From: Cephalotrichum gorgonifer
Taxonomy: Eukaryota > Ascomycota > Sordariomycetes > Microascales > Microascaceae
Length of the DNA stretch: 64,000 bases
Direction of reading: 5' to 3'
Assembly: GCA_900312665.1 (NCBI GenBank)
Contig: ONZQ02000004.1
Coordinates: forward strand, 1,952,693 to 2,016,692
This document shows, one piece after another, positions 34,145 to 45,909 of the stretch. The first letter of the stretch is position 1; every line of letters starts with the position of its first letter. The position numbers and the translations under genes were made by a program. Below the pieces are notes generated by a model that was given only the letters and a program-made list of their open reading frames with translations, was not told the DNA's origin and searched no databases.

Positions 34145-36226
34145 ATGTCACGCGAGCGACTACTGGACAGTCCCCAATCCCCGGGCACAGCTCCGGCTCA
34201 TCGCCATCCCCATGACGTCAGCTCGAGGAAGGATATTGTTCGGAATCAGAACGCGTGTGATGGATGTAGGGCTCGCAAAGTCCGGGTACGTTAGGCCAAC
34301 CCTCCATCTCCTGACCCCAGAGTCATAGCCGACCCGACGACAAGGCGGCGGGGGCTAACCGAACCCTGGAACAGTGTCTGTACAGGGGGGGTGACGAGAG
34401 GTGCCAGGGATGCACTTTCCTTGATATCGCGTGCACTCATGATAGGCCTCGGAGGAGACGAGGACCGCCAAATAGGTACGCTACAAAGGCGGACGCCATA
34501 CCCTACCACGCTATCCCCACACACAAGTAGTGCATAGAGTACAAGTACGAGTAAAGCTACTAAGTCTTGAGCAAGGCATGCCGCCCGGCTCAATGCGTCG
34601 GCCGAAGCGCCTAGCACTCCCGGTGTAACCATCTCGAGATCCCCGGCCGCCGTACGAGTCGGTGTAGCGTCACCGGCATCATATTCCGCTAGCTCTCGAC
34701 TCTCTCCCTCTCCCTCTGCCCCTACCCCTACCTCTAACCAAGGTGCGGTCCGGCGTGAAAGCCCACGAGTAACCTCCGGGAGTCCCCACTCGCACTCGGA
34801 CTCGCACTTACCCTCGTACTCGCACTCACCTTCGGCACACCATGGCTTTCCCCTCGCCTTCGCCCCACAGGAAGCAATCTCCCGCGCAATCAACGACTGG
34901 TTCGAGAAGATCCACCCCGTCGCCCCCATCCTCCCCCGCCGACGCTTCTTACGCCGCCTAAGAGACGGAGAGGCCACCGTCAACCCCGTATTCTGCGGCC
35001 TGGTCGTGAGCATCTGCGCTGCAACCGCCGCAACCCTGCCCCGGGAGTACTACTGCCCCATCACCATACAATCTGCCGCCGACTTCGTAGAGAGGAACGG
35101 GCTACTGGCCGGCGGCTTCCTCCAGGCCCCTTCCTCCGCCCTGGACTGGTGCATGGCCACGTACAATTTCGGTACCGCCTGGAGCTCGATCTCCGGCATG
35201 AACCTGAGCGATAAGCGCTCTTACCGCGGGCTGAGCGATTCGGCGATGGGGGTGAGGTATTTGGCGTACTACTGTATGGAGGAGCTCGACTACGTCGAAC
35301 AGCAGTTGATGCGGCGGCTGTTCTGGCTTTTATTCGCCGGCACATAGTAAGTAAATATATACGAGAAGTACTGTAATACTCGTATCCTTGGCCACCAATC
35401 ACACTCAGTCTTTCTGTTTCCTGCTGACCACTAGTCTGTTATTCGTCGTAGTAGCGCGGATATGCTGGGGAGACTAGCGATTGGCCTCGCAACTCCTGGA
35501 TTCGAAACCATATGCCCCCGTCCCTTAGCCCTTTCGGACAACCAGCTAGACCCTCCTCCTCGTACGAGTAATGCCTCGGAAGGGACGACCGACGAGGCGC
35601 CATGGCACGGGGATGACACGAGCTATATTGCGGGCTTGAACAGCTTGAGCGACCTATTCGGAATATGGCACGAGATCCGCTCGGAGACCACCCCGAGAAG
35701 AGAGCCAAGAGAATCCATCGACCGATACCTAAGTATGGTACAACGGGTCATCGACGGCCTCCCCCCCGAGCTCCGCTGGCGAGGCGGACTATCCCGCCCG
35801 CCGGGGGCCACAAAGGGCCACGACGTCCAGATTGCAAACCTCTTCATCACGAGCCTGCACATCCGGTCAAACATCCTGCAGAGGTTCGGGGTCGCGGGGA
35901 GCTACTATGGCGCAGAGCATCAGAGGATCGTGGATGACCTCCTCGAGATCCTCTACCACATGCCGCAAGCTGTCTTCGAGGCCAACGGCCACAGCCTGGT
36001 CCCCAAGATACGCGATATTGGCGCCGCGTACCTCGACCAATTTAATGTGGAGAGCGGAGGGGCGAGCACGGGAACGGGCACAGGTACGAGCACGAGTACA
36101 AGTAATGTAAGCAGCCACGGCGGCGGCCGGGAGAGGCTGGAGCGGCTGTTGTCGAGGCTGGACGATCTTGATTACTGGCACGGCCTAAGCCTGGAGGATG
36201 CGCAGCCACAACGAGTAATTGAATAG
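34145..36226 (+). CDS. Zn2Cys6 transcription factor next to GH35
   Basis: Nuclear regulator, 582 residues in four exons: 34145-34285, 34375-34475, 34615-35346 and 35452-36226. The zinc cluster is assembled across intron 1: CDGCRARKVRC then CQGCTFLDIAC, followed by the basic linker THDRPRRRRGPPN. A Ser/Pro/His-rich linker (about 95-150) precedes the fungal-specific regulatory domain, with AINDWFEKIHPVAPILPRRRF and RRLFWLLFAGTYSADMLG, the layout of sugar-utilisation activators. Intron 2 (34476-34614, acceptor CTAG) is my best frame-keeping choice; other junctions are possible. The start is the ATG at 34145. It is flanked by a sugar transporter and a beta-galactosidase, so local sugar-responsive control is likely but inferred. 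Confidence 0.82.
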
Positions 36227-36936
36227 ATCGGCAATATTATTACCCCATACAAGGATTACCAGGATCGAAAGTAGGCTCGGCTTCGGCTTCCAACTTCATC
36301 ATCCGAAGACTGAGTGTGTGTGGGGAATATGAACATGGACCTGAGAGGATATATTCGCCTCGTATTATTAGCGTCGAGCAAGGTATTACTCCGAAGTACG
36401 GGGTATTAGTGCGGGGTGGTTCTCCGTCCGGCGCTAGCGCCCACCGAGCGGATATTCCGACGACCCACCTACCAAGATCGGTGCGAAGAAAGTCCGCGGA
36501 TATACTCGCGCGGACACTCTCGTACTCAATTCCCGGCCCCCTCCTTCCGCCCTTGCCATTCCGCGAGGAAGGACGGACTGGGATGGGCTGTGGAGGCTGC
36601 CAGGCACCGGCATTAGGTACAGCCGCTCTTTCCCTCGCGACGGAGTACTCTTTCCCTGGCTACTGAGTAACTATTTCTTCCTAAGGAAGCAAGTTTTACG
36701 TCAACTCGTGTCCATGGAGTAAAATAAGCCGTCTACGTCTTCCTAATATATATATCTACCGGGCGTGTTTTAACATCCCAGTATTACTTTTCTACAATTC
36801 ACATTCAGAGATCACTCCCTCGCTCACTGATTTCTATACTCGAGAAACACTAATTACACTTTCCTCCTATCCTACCGAAACGTCTCTTTCTTGTATACAC
36901 CATTCTCCCCTTACCAACCGCCGTGCTTCATCCACC
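36227..36936. promoter_or_regulatory. Promoter region of the GH35 gene
   Basis: About 710 bp. No gene seen. It contains a CGG-N5-CCG site at 36449-36459, a TATATATAT run at 36747-36755 about 180 bp before the ATG, and a pyrimidine-rich leader (about 36780-36930) typical of fungal promoters. Confidence 0.5.
36449..36459. promoter_or_regulatory. CGG-N5-CCG candidate zinc-cluster site
   Basis: CGGATATTCCG, an inverted CGG pair with 5-nt spacing, about 480 bp upstream of the GH35 ATG and just downstream of a Zn2Cys6 gene. Binding is inferred only. Confidence 0.3.
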
Positions 36937-38634
36937 ATGACCGCCCTCGAGACTCCCGCCACTCCTTCAACGAGTAGCCTTCCCCATCTGAGGCGGACCG
37001 AACACGGTGCCACCCAGCTCATAGTGAATGGCAAGCCCTTCCTCATGCTAGCCGGCGAACTACACAACTCATCACTGAGCTCCGCCAAGTTCATGACCGA
37101 GGAGGTGTGGGCGAAGATGAAGGCCCAGTCCATAAACACCCTCCTCGGCTCCGTCACGTGGGAGATGGTCGAGCCTCGCGAGGGCCACTTCGACTTCGGC
37201 GAGCTGGACCGCGTCCTCGCCGGCGCGCGGGAGCACGACATGCGCCTGGTCCTCCTCTGGTTCGGGACGTACAAGAACGGGATATCTACATACGCCCCCG
37301 GCTGGGTCAAGCGCGACACAAAGAGGTTCCCCAGGGTCCAGGTCCTCGAGGCGGGCGGCGTTAAGCGCACCGTGGAGATGGTCTCGCCGCTGTGCAAAGA
37401 GGCGTGGGAGGCCGATGCCCGCGCATTCGCCGCCCTGATGCGCCACCTGGCCCAGGTCGATTCGGAGCACAGCACCGTCATCATGGTCCAGGTCGAGAAC
37501 GAGACCGGGCTCCTAGGCGACTCGCGGGACCGCTCCCGCAGGGCAGAGAAGGCCTTCGCCGAGCCCATCCCAGAGAGCCTCCTACAACACCTCTCAACAT
37601 CGGAAATCCACCCCCGCCTGAGGAGTCGCGTCTCAAACATCCCCGCCTCGGGCTCACATTCCTGGAACTCCGTCTTCGGCGCCGGCCACGCGGCAAACGA
37701 GGCCTTCATGGCGCACGCCATCTCCTCCTTCGTCGGCAGGGTCGCCGCCGCGGGGAAGGCGGAGTACCCCATCCCCCTCTACACAAACACCTGGCTCAAC
37801 TTCGACGACCCCTCCCAGCTCGACCTGGCCGGCATGCCCGTCGTGGTTGGTGGCGGCGCGGACCCCGGCGTCTACCCCTCCGGCGGGCCCTGCCCCCACG
37901 TTCTCGACATCTGGCGCCACAACGCCCCGGCCCTGGACTTCCTCGCCCCGGACCTGTACATGCACAACTACGAGTCCGTCTGCCTCGACTACACCGCGCA
38001 GGGGAACCCCCTCTTCATCCCCGAGCAGCGCCGCGACGAGTACGGCTCCCGCCGGGTCTGGCTCTCCTACGCGACGTACGGCGCCCTCGGCGCCAGCCCG
38101 TTCGGCATCGACACGGGCGCCGAGGCCGTCGGCCGCGAGTACAAGCTCCTAGCGCAGACATCCTCCTACCTCCTGGCGGCGGCCCCCGCGGACCGGATGG
38201 GCTTCTTCTTCGACGAGGAGCCGAACCCGAAGAACCCCGAGTCCTGGACCCGCGTCTTCGGCGACATGGAGGTGACAGTCGAGCGGGCATTCGTCTTCGG
38301 GAAGGCCGGCCCGGGCGGCGGCATGGTCATCCACCTCGGGGACAGCAGGTTCCTGGCCGTCGGGAGGGGGTTCAACGTAAAGTTCCGGAGCACCCGCGCC
38401 GAGGCCACCTTCACTGGCATTCTCCGGGCCGAGGAGAAGGAGGTCGATGGTGAGGGGAATCTGACGACGCTGAGGGTACTGAATGGCGACGAGACGAGGA
38501 GCGGCGAGTTCCTGATCATGCCGAATGACGACCCCGACTACGGGGGGTTCCCGATCGCGGTGACGATCCCGGCTCGCACCTGCATCGCCGAGGTGGAGGC
38601 GTACTGGGTGGCGGAGGACGAGGAGGACAGGTAG
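36937..38634 (+). CDS. Beta-galactosidase, GH35 bacterial type with DUF5597 C-terminus
   Basis: Cleaves terminal beta-D-galactosyl residues. A single uninterrupted frame of 565 residues with no signal peptide, unlike the ~1000-residue secreted fungal LacA enzymes. The N-terminal TIM barrel begins GKPFLMLAGELHNSS and has WEMVEPREGHFDF. The catalytic acid/base is Glu189 in the NE motif of MVQVENETGLLG. The barrel continues through YTNTWLNFDDPSQ and LDFLAPDLYMHNYES; FIPEQRRDEYGSRR probably carries the nucleophile Glu. The C-terminal ~150 residues fit the DUF5597 beta domain. Short length, no intron and bacterial-like architecture suggest ancient transfer from bacteria, a point to test by phylogeny. 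Codon use is GC-rich like the neighbours. Confidence 0.9.
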   Translation: MTALETPATPSTSSLPHLRRTEHGATQLIVNGKPFLMLAGELHNSSLSSAKFMTEEVWAKMKAQSINTLLGSVTWEMVEPREGHFDFGELDRVLAGAREHDMRLVLLWFGTYKNGISTYAPGWVKRDTKRFPRVQVLEAGGVKRTVEMVSPLCKEAWEADARAFAALMRHLAQVDSEHSTVIMVQVENETGLLGDSRDRSRRAEKAFAEPIPESLLQHLSTSEIHPRLRSRVSNIPASGSHSWNSVFGAGHAANEAFMAHAISSFVGRVAAAGKAEYPIPLYTNTWLNFDDPSQLDLAGMPVVVGGGADPGVYPSGGPCPHVLDIWRHNAPALDFLAPDLYMHNYESVCLDYTAQGNPLFIPEQRRDEYGSRRVWLSYATYGALGASPFGIDTGAEAVGREYKLLAQTSSYLLAAAPADRMGFFFDEEPNPKNPESWTRVFGDMEVTVERAFVFGKAGPGGGMVIHLGDSRFLAVGRGFNVKFRSTRAEATFTGILRAEEKEVDGEGNLTTLRVLNGDETRSGEFLIMPNDDPDYGGFPIAVTIPARTCIAEVEAYWVAEDEEDR

Positions 38635-39243
38635 ATGTGTAGATACTGTGTTCGCGCCGTGTCCTTTTGTCTAGCACGAGCAGTGGCCATCAATGATCAG
38701 GCTTAAAACGTCGCGTTATGGCATTATGAACCGCCGCTAGCTACAAGTACATCGCCTGCGGAGGCTAATGATACCGCAGGTCGTGTGAAATGGAGCAGCT
38801 TTCAGCGACTCACCAGGCGCCCACCAAATCATTAACCCCTCCATCTCTGTCATCGGATTCCAAGTCCTTGACTTTTGGCATCGAGGAAGCCCTTTCCCCA
38901 TATCGGATCCGTTTCATGTGGGAGGTATATCCAATAACCCCCGAAAACATCAATCTTGCCCAAGCCATGTTCCCCGTCATATCCGTAACATCGTATCCAC
39001 AACACTGAGCCTCTTCCCAAACGGACAAATTTCCCAAAATCGTCCCATCGTGACCATCTAAACATGCTCCACATCCATATAGTGTACAATGGGCAGCCCT
39101 GTGTTCCATCGTACACACACACATGGATCCCAACCGCAGGTGTTGTACACAAAGTGTACGTCTAAAGATGAGAAAGAAACGACACGCTAATCCGACAACG
39201 CCCGGCAAATCCGACCCCAAAAATCAAGACGATACCTCGGGCT
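38635..39243. other. Intergenic, convergent 3' ends
   Basis: About 610 bp between the GH35 stop and the 2EXR stop on the other strand. Overlapping open frames on both strands (38790-39008 plus, 38810-39220 minus) have no domain. Nothing else seen. Confidence 0.5.
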
Positions 39244-40248
39244 TCATATGCTAACCGAAATGCCCTGCTCGTCCAGCCCTCCCCATCCCCTCTGTAGAGT
39301 CATGACCCTGCACCTGGGCGGCTTCCACTCCGGGTGCCTCTCGCAAAAGTCCCGCATTACAGCCCGCATCTGCGACCCCATCCCCATCATTTTCAATGTA
39401 AAATTCATATTGGTAAGCTCGCTTTCGTGGCCGCAGTCGTCCGCAGTGTCGGGTAAGATCTCCTCCTCCGGCACGAAGACCAGCTCCTCCAGCTCCGGCA
39501 TGCGAGCGCATAAGTGGCTCAAGACATCCGTGGCGAGCGAGTGCACGTACTTGCACCCCACCTTGAAGACAGACTCGTTAATAGCTAGCCTCTTCACCCG
39601 TGCAAGGTCCTCGGGTGCGCAGAGGGTCATGGCCGTACAGAATTGCGCCCCCGAGGCCCCTATCCCCTCGCGCCGGCCGAAGTAGAGGACGTCCGAGTCG
39701 GAGTCGAAGAAGATCCTTCCCTGGGAGCGGTACATGCCGAAGGATAGCCGGTGGTGCTTGAGCGCTTCGGTGCGGGACTCGCGGCAGACGTAGAGGCTTG
39801 CAGGCGCGGGGCAGGGGGAGACGCATTGGGGTTGGCTGTTTTCGGCAGGTTCCTCGGAGGGTGAGGTGGCGTAGAGGTGGATGGGGACGAGCCGGGGGCG
39901 GCGGATGCTAAGGTTCCATATCGCCAGGCGGAGCTCTAGGGGAAGCTTGGAGAAATTGCGCTATTCGCAAGCTCGATGTTAGTTCGGACGAGGATATCCA
40001 AGGGTATAAGCGAACAAGGTGCGCCATACTCGGCCGCTATGTGATGAGAGAGGAAAGGGGAGGTAAGGGTAGGAGTTGGGGGCGAAATGCAAGACATGGC
40101 GAGGAAGAAGAAGTGGGCCCCGGCCGGAGGACCCGAGGGGCTGGGACAGAGGGATGCCGGCAAGAGGCACGAGCGGCTGGGTTTGGAAGTCGGTCTGAGA
40201 CTGTTGGTGAAGATTTGGACTTACAAATACTCCATCGGGCTGTTCCAT
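39244..40248 (-). CDS. 2EXR domain protein
   Basis: Small fungal protein with the 2EXR fold, function unknown; 246 residues. Exon 1 is only 24 nt (40248-40225, MEQPDGVF) and exon 2 is 39960-39244. The join gives FSKLPLELRLAIW, the defining 2EXR N-terminal motif, followed by ASLYVCRESRTEALKHH about 50 residues later. The C-terminal half includes VKRLAINESVF and ELEELVFVPEEEI, matching the usual pattern of the family, which is strongly expanded in filamentous fungi. The short first exon is supported by the family start. No link to the neighbouring GH35 gene is apparent. Confidence 0.8.
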
Positions 40249-43200
40249 CTGATCAGAACGCAGGTCGGGCTGTCGACGTATCCACGGGATGAGGTCAGTG
40301 GAGGGGACAGTTAGGCGGGCGAGTGGCCCCTTGGTCCAAGAAGATATGTGTCGTAGTCGTCAGTCCTCTTCGAAAAAAAGGGTCGAGCCCCTGCGATGCT
40401 GATGAGAGCTGGGTGGTGACTGTAAAACTAGATCGAGAGGGGACAGTCGTCCTGTTGTTCGCGGGAGGTCGTTCAAATAAGGAAGGGGCGGTGGGAGGAA
40501 CGGATAGACCAGGTTGGGCGAGAGGAGAAGAGAGAGAAGGGGGAAAGGGGGGGGGGGGTCGTCGGTAGCGAGGACGAAAAAGGGTAGGTTAGGCTGATAC
40601 AGGTACAAGAGGAGCGGTGGCGACGGGCATCAGGGAGGCTTCCCCAAGCTGGGGGTTTTATAGATGTCTCGGTGAGAGAGGGACGGGATGGAATGAAGAG
40701 AGTGGCTTCCGAAGCCTGACGGGCTATTTCTTGTCTCTTGCAGACGGTGAGGGGGGGGGTAAATCCCGATAGCGCCAAGTCAATGTGGGGAATGGGGAGC
40801 TGCCCTCTTCCTAATTTATCATGTACACTCCCCGAGAAGCAGAAGCTGCTGTGACCGACTAATACAAACGGGGACGATCTGGGTTGGCGGGAACGTGCCC
40901 AGCGGAATCGATTGGATGAACGTCGATCAGGACTTTGTCCAACAAAACCTCCTGGGAACTAGACCGAGCGTCAAGATGGGAGATAAAATGGAGACAAGGG
41001 AGAGGGGGGAAGCGGATGGACAAAGCAAGCGAAGGAGGGGAAAATGAAGAGAAAAAAAGAAACGAAGAAGCAATCTTTCCCGCGATAGTGCAGCTCACTC
41101 ACCCTCTTTCCCTCTCTCTCTCTCTCACGCACGCGCGCGAGCTGTGCCTGCCTTGGCCCCTCTCTCCTCGTTTGAAGTACAAGTAGCTTCTGATGACGAA
41201 GCACATGGCTGGCTCCACCCCAGACCCGTACTTTCTCTACATATAAGCTCCGGTAATATACACATGCCAGCTCACTCTCACTGTACTTGCTCGTACTCGT
41301 ACTTTGCTTCTCCGGACGCCCCATTCATACTTTTTTCTCCGCCCCCCCATGCTTAGGAAAAACACGCTAGACGCCACTCCATTCATGATGTTACCCACCA
41401 AAGAGAGCCACGCTAGCGCGGGCACTGGGGGTATCTGCCAGGGCAGAAACGACATGCAAGCTGGAACCATGTTCGTCATCCGCATGTGACTGATGGATCG
41501 AGAAAAGGGGGGGGGAGGGCGCCTGTCAGAGGACGACTACATCCCTGGCTAAGCCCCTGCCTTGCTTAGCTCCTATGAGTCGACAGCTTTGCTTCCACGC
41601 GCTACTATTGCCCCCTTCCATCTTGTGTTTCTCAAATGGGAAGGACGTCAGAGGGGGAGAAAGGAGGAAGTGGGGAGGGGGGGGATTCAAGGGAGGGCGA
41701 TGAGCGGCGCAGGGCGGGGGTGGGTGGAGTGGACATTGAGGGGTGGAGGGGGTGGAGAGATATGCGGGTCCGCAACACACAAAGCTCGAGTCAATCTCGG
41801 GAAAAGCTGCACAACAGTGGGTTCCAGATCCCGAATTCTTGGGAAAAGGCCCGGGTCGAGAGACACAAAAAAACGCAAATTGAGGACGGATGGAGGCGTA
41901 CTACCAGTATCTGGCGTCCGAGTCCGAACTCGAGCCCAAGTGCGAGTACTCGTACTCGTACGAAATAATTCTATACTGTGACAGGCAGAGGCTTTCGGGA
42001 ATGGAAGGCGAGATCGAAAGCGGGGACCAGGAATATTAAGGCGAGAGATAGCAATTCCCCTCCGTCAATCAGCTGGCCTGTTCCTGTCGCTGTAACATGG
42101 TAAAACCGAAGCTGCAGGAACGGCTTCATCGGCGGAGGGATCTGCACTGCGCCGCCTAGCAAACGGATATTAGATTGAAGATAGGTAGGAAAGAGGAAGA
42201 CGAAGGGAGGTATTCCGGCGATGCCGTTCGTTGACGACACGGCACCCTCCTAGAATGGATATACTTCATCCCTCTGGTACAGGTAGATGTATTACCCGGA
42301 ATACTCCGTTCACCTTTTGCTGAGCACTACTGGCGCGGAAAAGTAGCAGATGCATGGGATGCGCCCTCCATTTACGCGTTGAGACGTTGGGTCTCTCCCG
42401 CATTACCAGCCATAATAACTACATGTAGTCCCTCATTAAAGTAGAGTGAGTACGTGGATGGACACACAGAGTGCCCCGTGCCTGGAGGCCTGGCCAGCCC
42501 CTACTATATACTCTTAGAGTACAAATCGTAATCAGACGAGCCCGCAGCCAGGCAGGTGCGGTCATACGCGTTGTGTTGGACGAGGGGAGTAAGGGACCGC
42601 ATCTACAAGTGTAAAGTATGATTAAGGACCCTGTGCCTTTCGGGGATATGCACCTTGCTAGACACCGAGAGTAGAAGGTTGCGTTAACCTCACGTCGCAC
42701 ACGTCATAGACGGCGAAATTTCGGAGCACGGGAGGGGCCGCCGGAGTTGACAGCAGAACCCTGTGTGCTGATGCCTCCTGGGACCTCAGGGTTATTTTAC
42801 GCACAGGCACTCGTATGGGATATTACTCGTAGCCAGGCTGTTTGAGTGTTGGGAAGTGCCGGGACTTTTTGTCGCATTCATCATTTGACGGGAGTGCGAG
42901 CTTCGAGATGTGGGTTGCACTACCTACTATGACCAGCCAGATGGATGGATGGCATAGTGTTGGAAGGCACAACCTGGTCAGATGGTAAGCGAGCAACACA
43001 ACTACAACTAACGTAATTACTGGCGGTATTGGGTAGGAGCGGGGAGCCTGGCGGGTCACCCGTGGGACATGTTTTCCGCGGAGAAAACTCTAATGGGGTT
43101 CTCACAGTGAGCATCAGACGCCTCTGCTCCCGTTTGGGAATAATAAAGGGCATCATGAGGAAAGTGCAAGGGAGGGGGCGGCGGGGCGGGGGGGGGTCGA

Positions 43201-45909
43201 ATGTCATGGTCATGGTGTTAGTGGAAGTGGGTACACTCTGAAAGTTGAGGGCGGTCCTTCCTCTTCCTCCACATTGCAGGTCTTCTGACCAGTGGGGAAC
43301 GCCGTGTCCCTGGTGGCGCCCCAATGCCGCTGGGCCCGACCGGAGTACCCCGTGGGCCGTGAGGTACGGGCTCGAGTACTTGTCCTTGAACCGCCTACTC
43401 AGGACAGAGAGGTCCCACCGAAACCTTCTCATACATTCCGAGATGTGACATTGTCGACAAAAGAAGCATCTGCGCCTCGTCCCTTTTTGATCTTTTTTTC
43501 TTCGCCCCTGCCTTTAGGGCGACAGGATCCGTGTTCGAGCAGTACAAGTACTTCAGAGTACGTGTCGCTAGGGGGTAGGATGGAACAGCTCGAGTCCCAT
43601 CTCCTCAACCTCGTTCGTGATTCATGGATACCCGTACGAGCATGAGACGAGCGATGACCGGTGCGCTTGTTTCCGCCCCGCATTTCACAGCCTCCTTCTT
43701 GTCTCTTTGGACGTGGACGTGGTTTTCAAGTAGTGTACACGTATGCACACTCGAACGAGGGAGAAGGGAATCGAGCACGGCCCTGCGGCCCACGATCCCG
43801 GTCTAATGCAGGCAAGCTGTGAAAAACGGAGCGCCGCCAGGGCGCCGGTGGAATGCAGGGCACGTTTCCATATTGCTCGTGCAGTACTGTACCAGCCATA
43901 TGCTGACCGCGCTGCGCCGGCCGCGCCGGCCAGAATCCCAGTATCAAACTTGCGCACATCGATCTCCTAATGGGCGCCGCATAACTACTCGAACTTACCA
44001 ACAGTCTGGTTGCACGCGAGTAGGTAGTTTGATGCGCCACCATCGTGGGCGCGAAACCGGGCACAGAGCGTTCTGGAACGTCGCTTCCAACGTCGACGAC
44101 CGGTACCGGGCGGTGGGGTACTATGGGTACGGTACCTGCTGTTTTCTCCCAGAAAATAGACGAGCCGTCCATTCGTTTCGTGACAGCTACAGTAATGGTC
44201 CCAGCCGAGAAGAGCGGGGTGTGAGGCGGTGTATTGTTCTTTGTTAGGGCTTCCTTGCGAAAGTCAAAACCTGGGACACACTGTGAAACCCATCAAAAGA
44301 GTCGAGCGAGGAGGATCTCACGTGTATCCATCCCCGAAATGAAGTCCCCCAACACGATACTAACTACAAACGGAGGCTTGGCCACACGACTGGGATCTAA
44401 AGACCTCACCCTTGACCACGATCCTTCCCGCCTTGATCTACACGTACACGTACAAGCGCATGTCCCGCGAGGCTCGAAATTCTTCAGGCAGCGGTCAGAC
44501 CAGTCCGGTCAACACACTCCGGATGTGCCGGTAGCCTGCAGAAACCAGGATGCAAGGTGGCACTTGGCCCCATTTTGTTTCCGGGCGGTTGGGCTATTTC
44601 AGGTTTTGCCACAAGCCCCCCGAGCCGCCTGCGACGTGGCCGGCGCCAGGAAGGCCGGATCGGGCTTGGCCCCCCCGGAGCAGCGGGCGGGCTGGAGGTG
44701 GCGGGGTGCGTCCACGATGTGCGATATGCTAGGGCAGAGCAGATTACCGTCGTCGATATCACCGTCGATGGATTCTGGACTCTTCGTCTCTATCCGTACG
44801 AGTGTAAGTACGACAAGTTCGAATTTACTAGAACGAGTACGAGGAGGTCGAGGAAGAGAGGCAGGAGCTTATTCCTAATGTGCTCCACACACCCTCGCCG
44901 AGAACCGAGAGATTAAGGGAGAATCAAGGGTCATCCCCATCTCCCATCCTCCCCATCCCCATCCCCATCCCCCACTCGCGGGCCACCACACCACTCATAA
45001 CCCCAGTCGCTCATTCGCCCGCCGCCGCTTCCTGGCCGCGACCACCTCGAAGTGGGTGTAGCACGGGCCAGCAGCCAAAAATTGGGCGCTTCGGGCATTT
45101 CTATTTGCGGTGACCACACAGCATCCCATCCAATGATTGGCGCGTACCCAAAACCGACCTGCATCCTGTAAGCGCTCGCTGGAAGGACCGTCAGCCAATC
45201 GAGGGCCTGCTCCACCAACACCCAAGACTCGAAAACAAGCAACACAGGTCGAAAGGCGCGGCTACCACCCCCTCTCCTTTTACTTGGATTCACTCTTGTC
45301 CCGTCCGTGCATTGGCGCCGAGAGCTTGTTTCCCATTATGGAACTCGCTTTCGAGGAGAGCCTGTTAATATTTCTGGGTAGGAAGGAGCGTGCAGGTAAT
45401 ACCACTACTTGTACCTGTCAGTGGCGCCGGCGGTCGGTTGGTGTGCCTCGCTTGAGCTTTGGTTCTGAAGCGGGATGCCGAGATCTGTGGGCGGCTAATT
45501 TAGACGTTTGGTCACACTTGCAGGGTTGGGGGGCCCCTCGTCGAGCTAATGAATGAAGAGCCTGGGTTTGCGTATTTCTTTGAGAGGATGAATGTATTTG
45601 AGCGGGCTCCATCCCCGGCCAGGGGGGGATGTATCGCAGTCTTCATCCTTCCTTGAACTCGTGGTTTACGTCGTTTGTTTTCTTGTCTTCCATTTCTCCT
45701 ATCTTCCATTCTCATTCCTTCTCCATCCCCGTGGGGTGTGTGTGATTATCTTGTCTCATTTTCCTTATCATATCGGACGGGATATACACATAGCGGCACT
45801 CTTTCCGCTTCCCCCATAAAACGCCTGGTCTCATTCGCGGTCGTCTAAAAGTGATCCCCGACAGAGCCCGCGAAGTCCTTCTTACGACCCTCACTCCCCT
45901 TTATTTTTA
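40249..45909. other. 5.7 kb stretch without recognised genes
   Basis: The largest gene-poor part of the window. Open frames exist (for example 41562-41981 plus, 43726-44172 minus, 44234-44878 plus) but they overlap on opposite strands, are rich in Arg/Ser/Pro, show no domain and no convincing splicing. Simple sequence is frequent: G12 near 40547, a TC run at 41110-41127, G-rich tracts near 41670-41760 and 43165-43195, and repeated TACTCGTAC/TACTTGTAC motifs. It may carry a non-coding transcript, a long promoter for the gene at 45910, or eroded repeats. Confidence 0.5.
41110..41127 (+). repeat. TC dinucleotide repeat
   Basis: Run of CTCTCTCTCTCTCTC within a wider pyrimidine tract, followed by a CACGCACGCGCGCGA purine-pyrimidine alternation. 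Simple microsatellite. Confidence 0.8.

Noticed and set aside
37392..38453. 353-codon alternative frame inside the GH35 gene
   Set aside because: Out-of-frame shadow, extremely Arg/Pro-rich; the GH35 frame has catalytic motifs.
44234..44878. 214-codon plus-strand frame in the gene desert
   Set aside because: No domain, no conserved pattern and no supporting splice or start context; could be chance in moderately GC-rich DNA.
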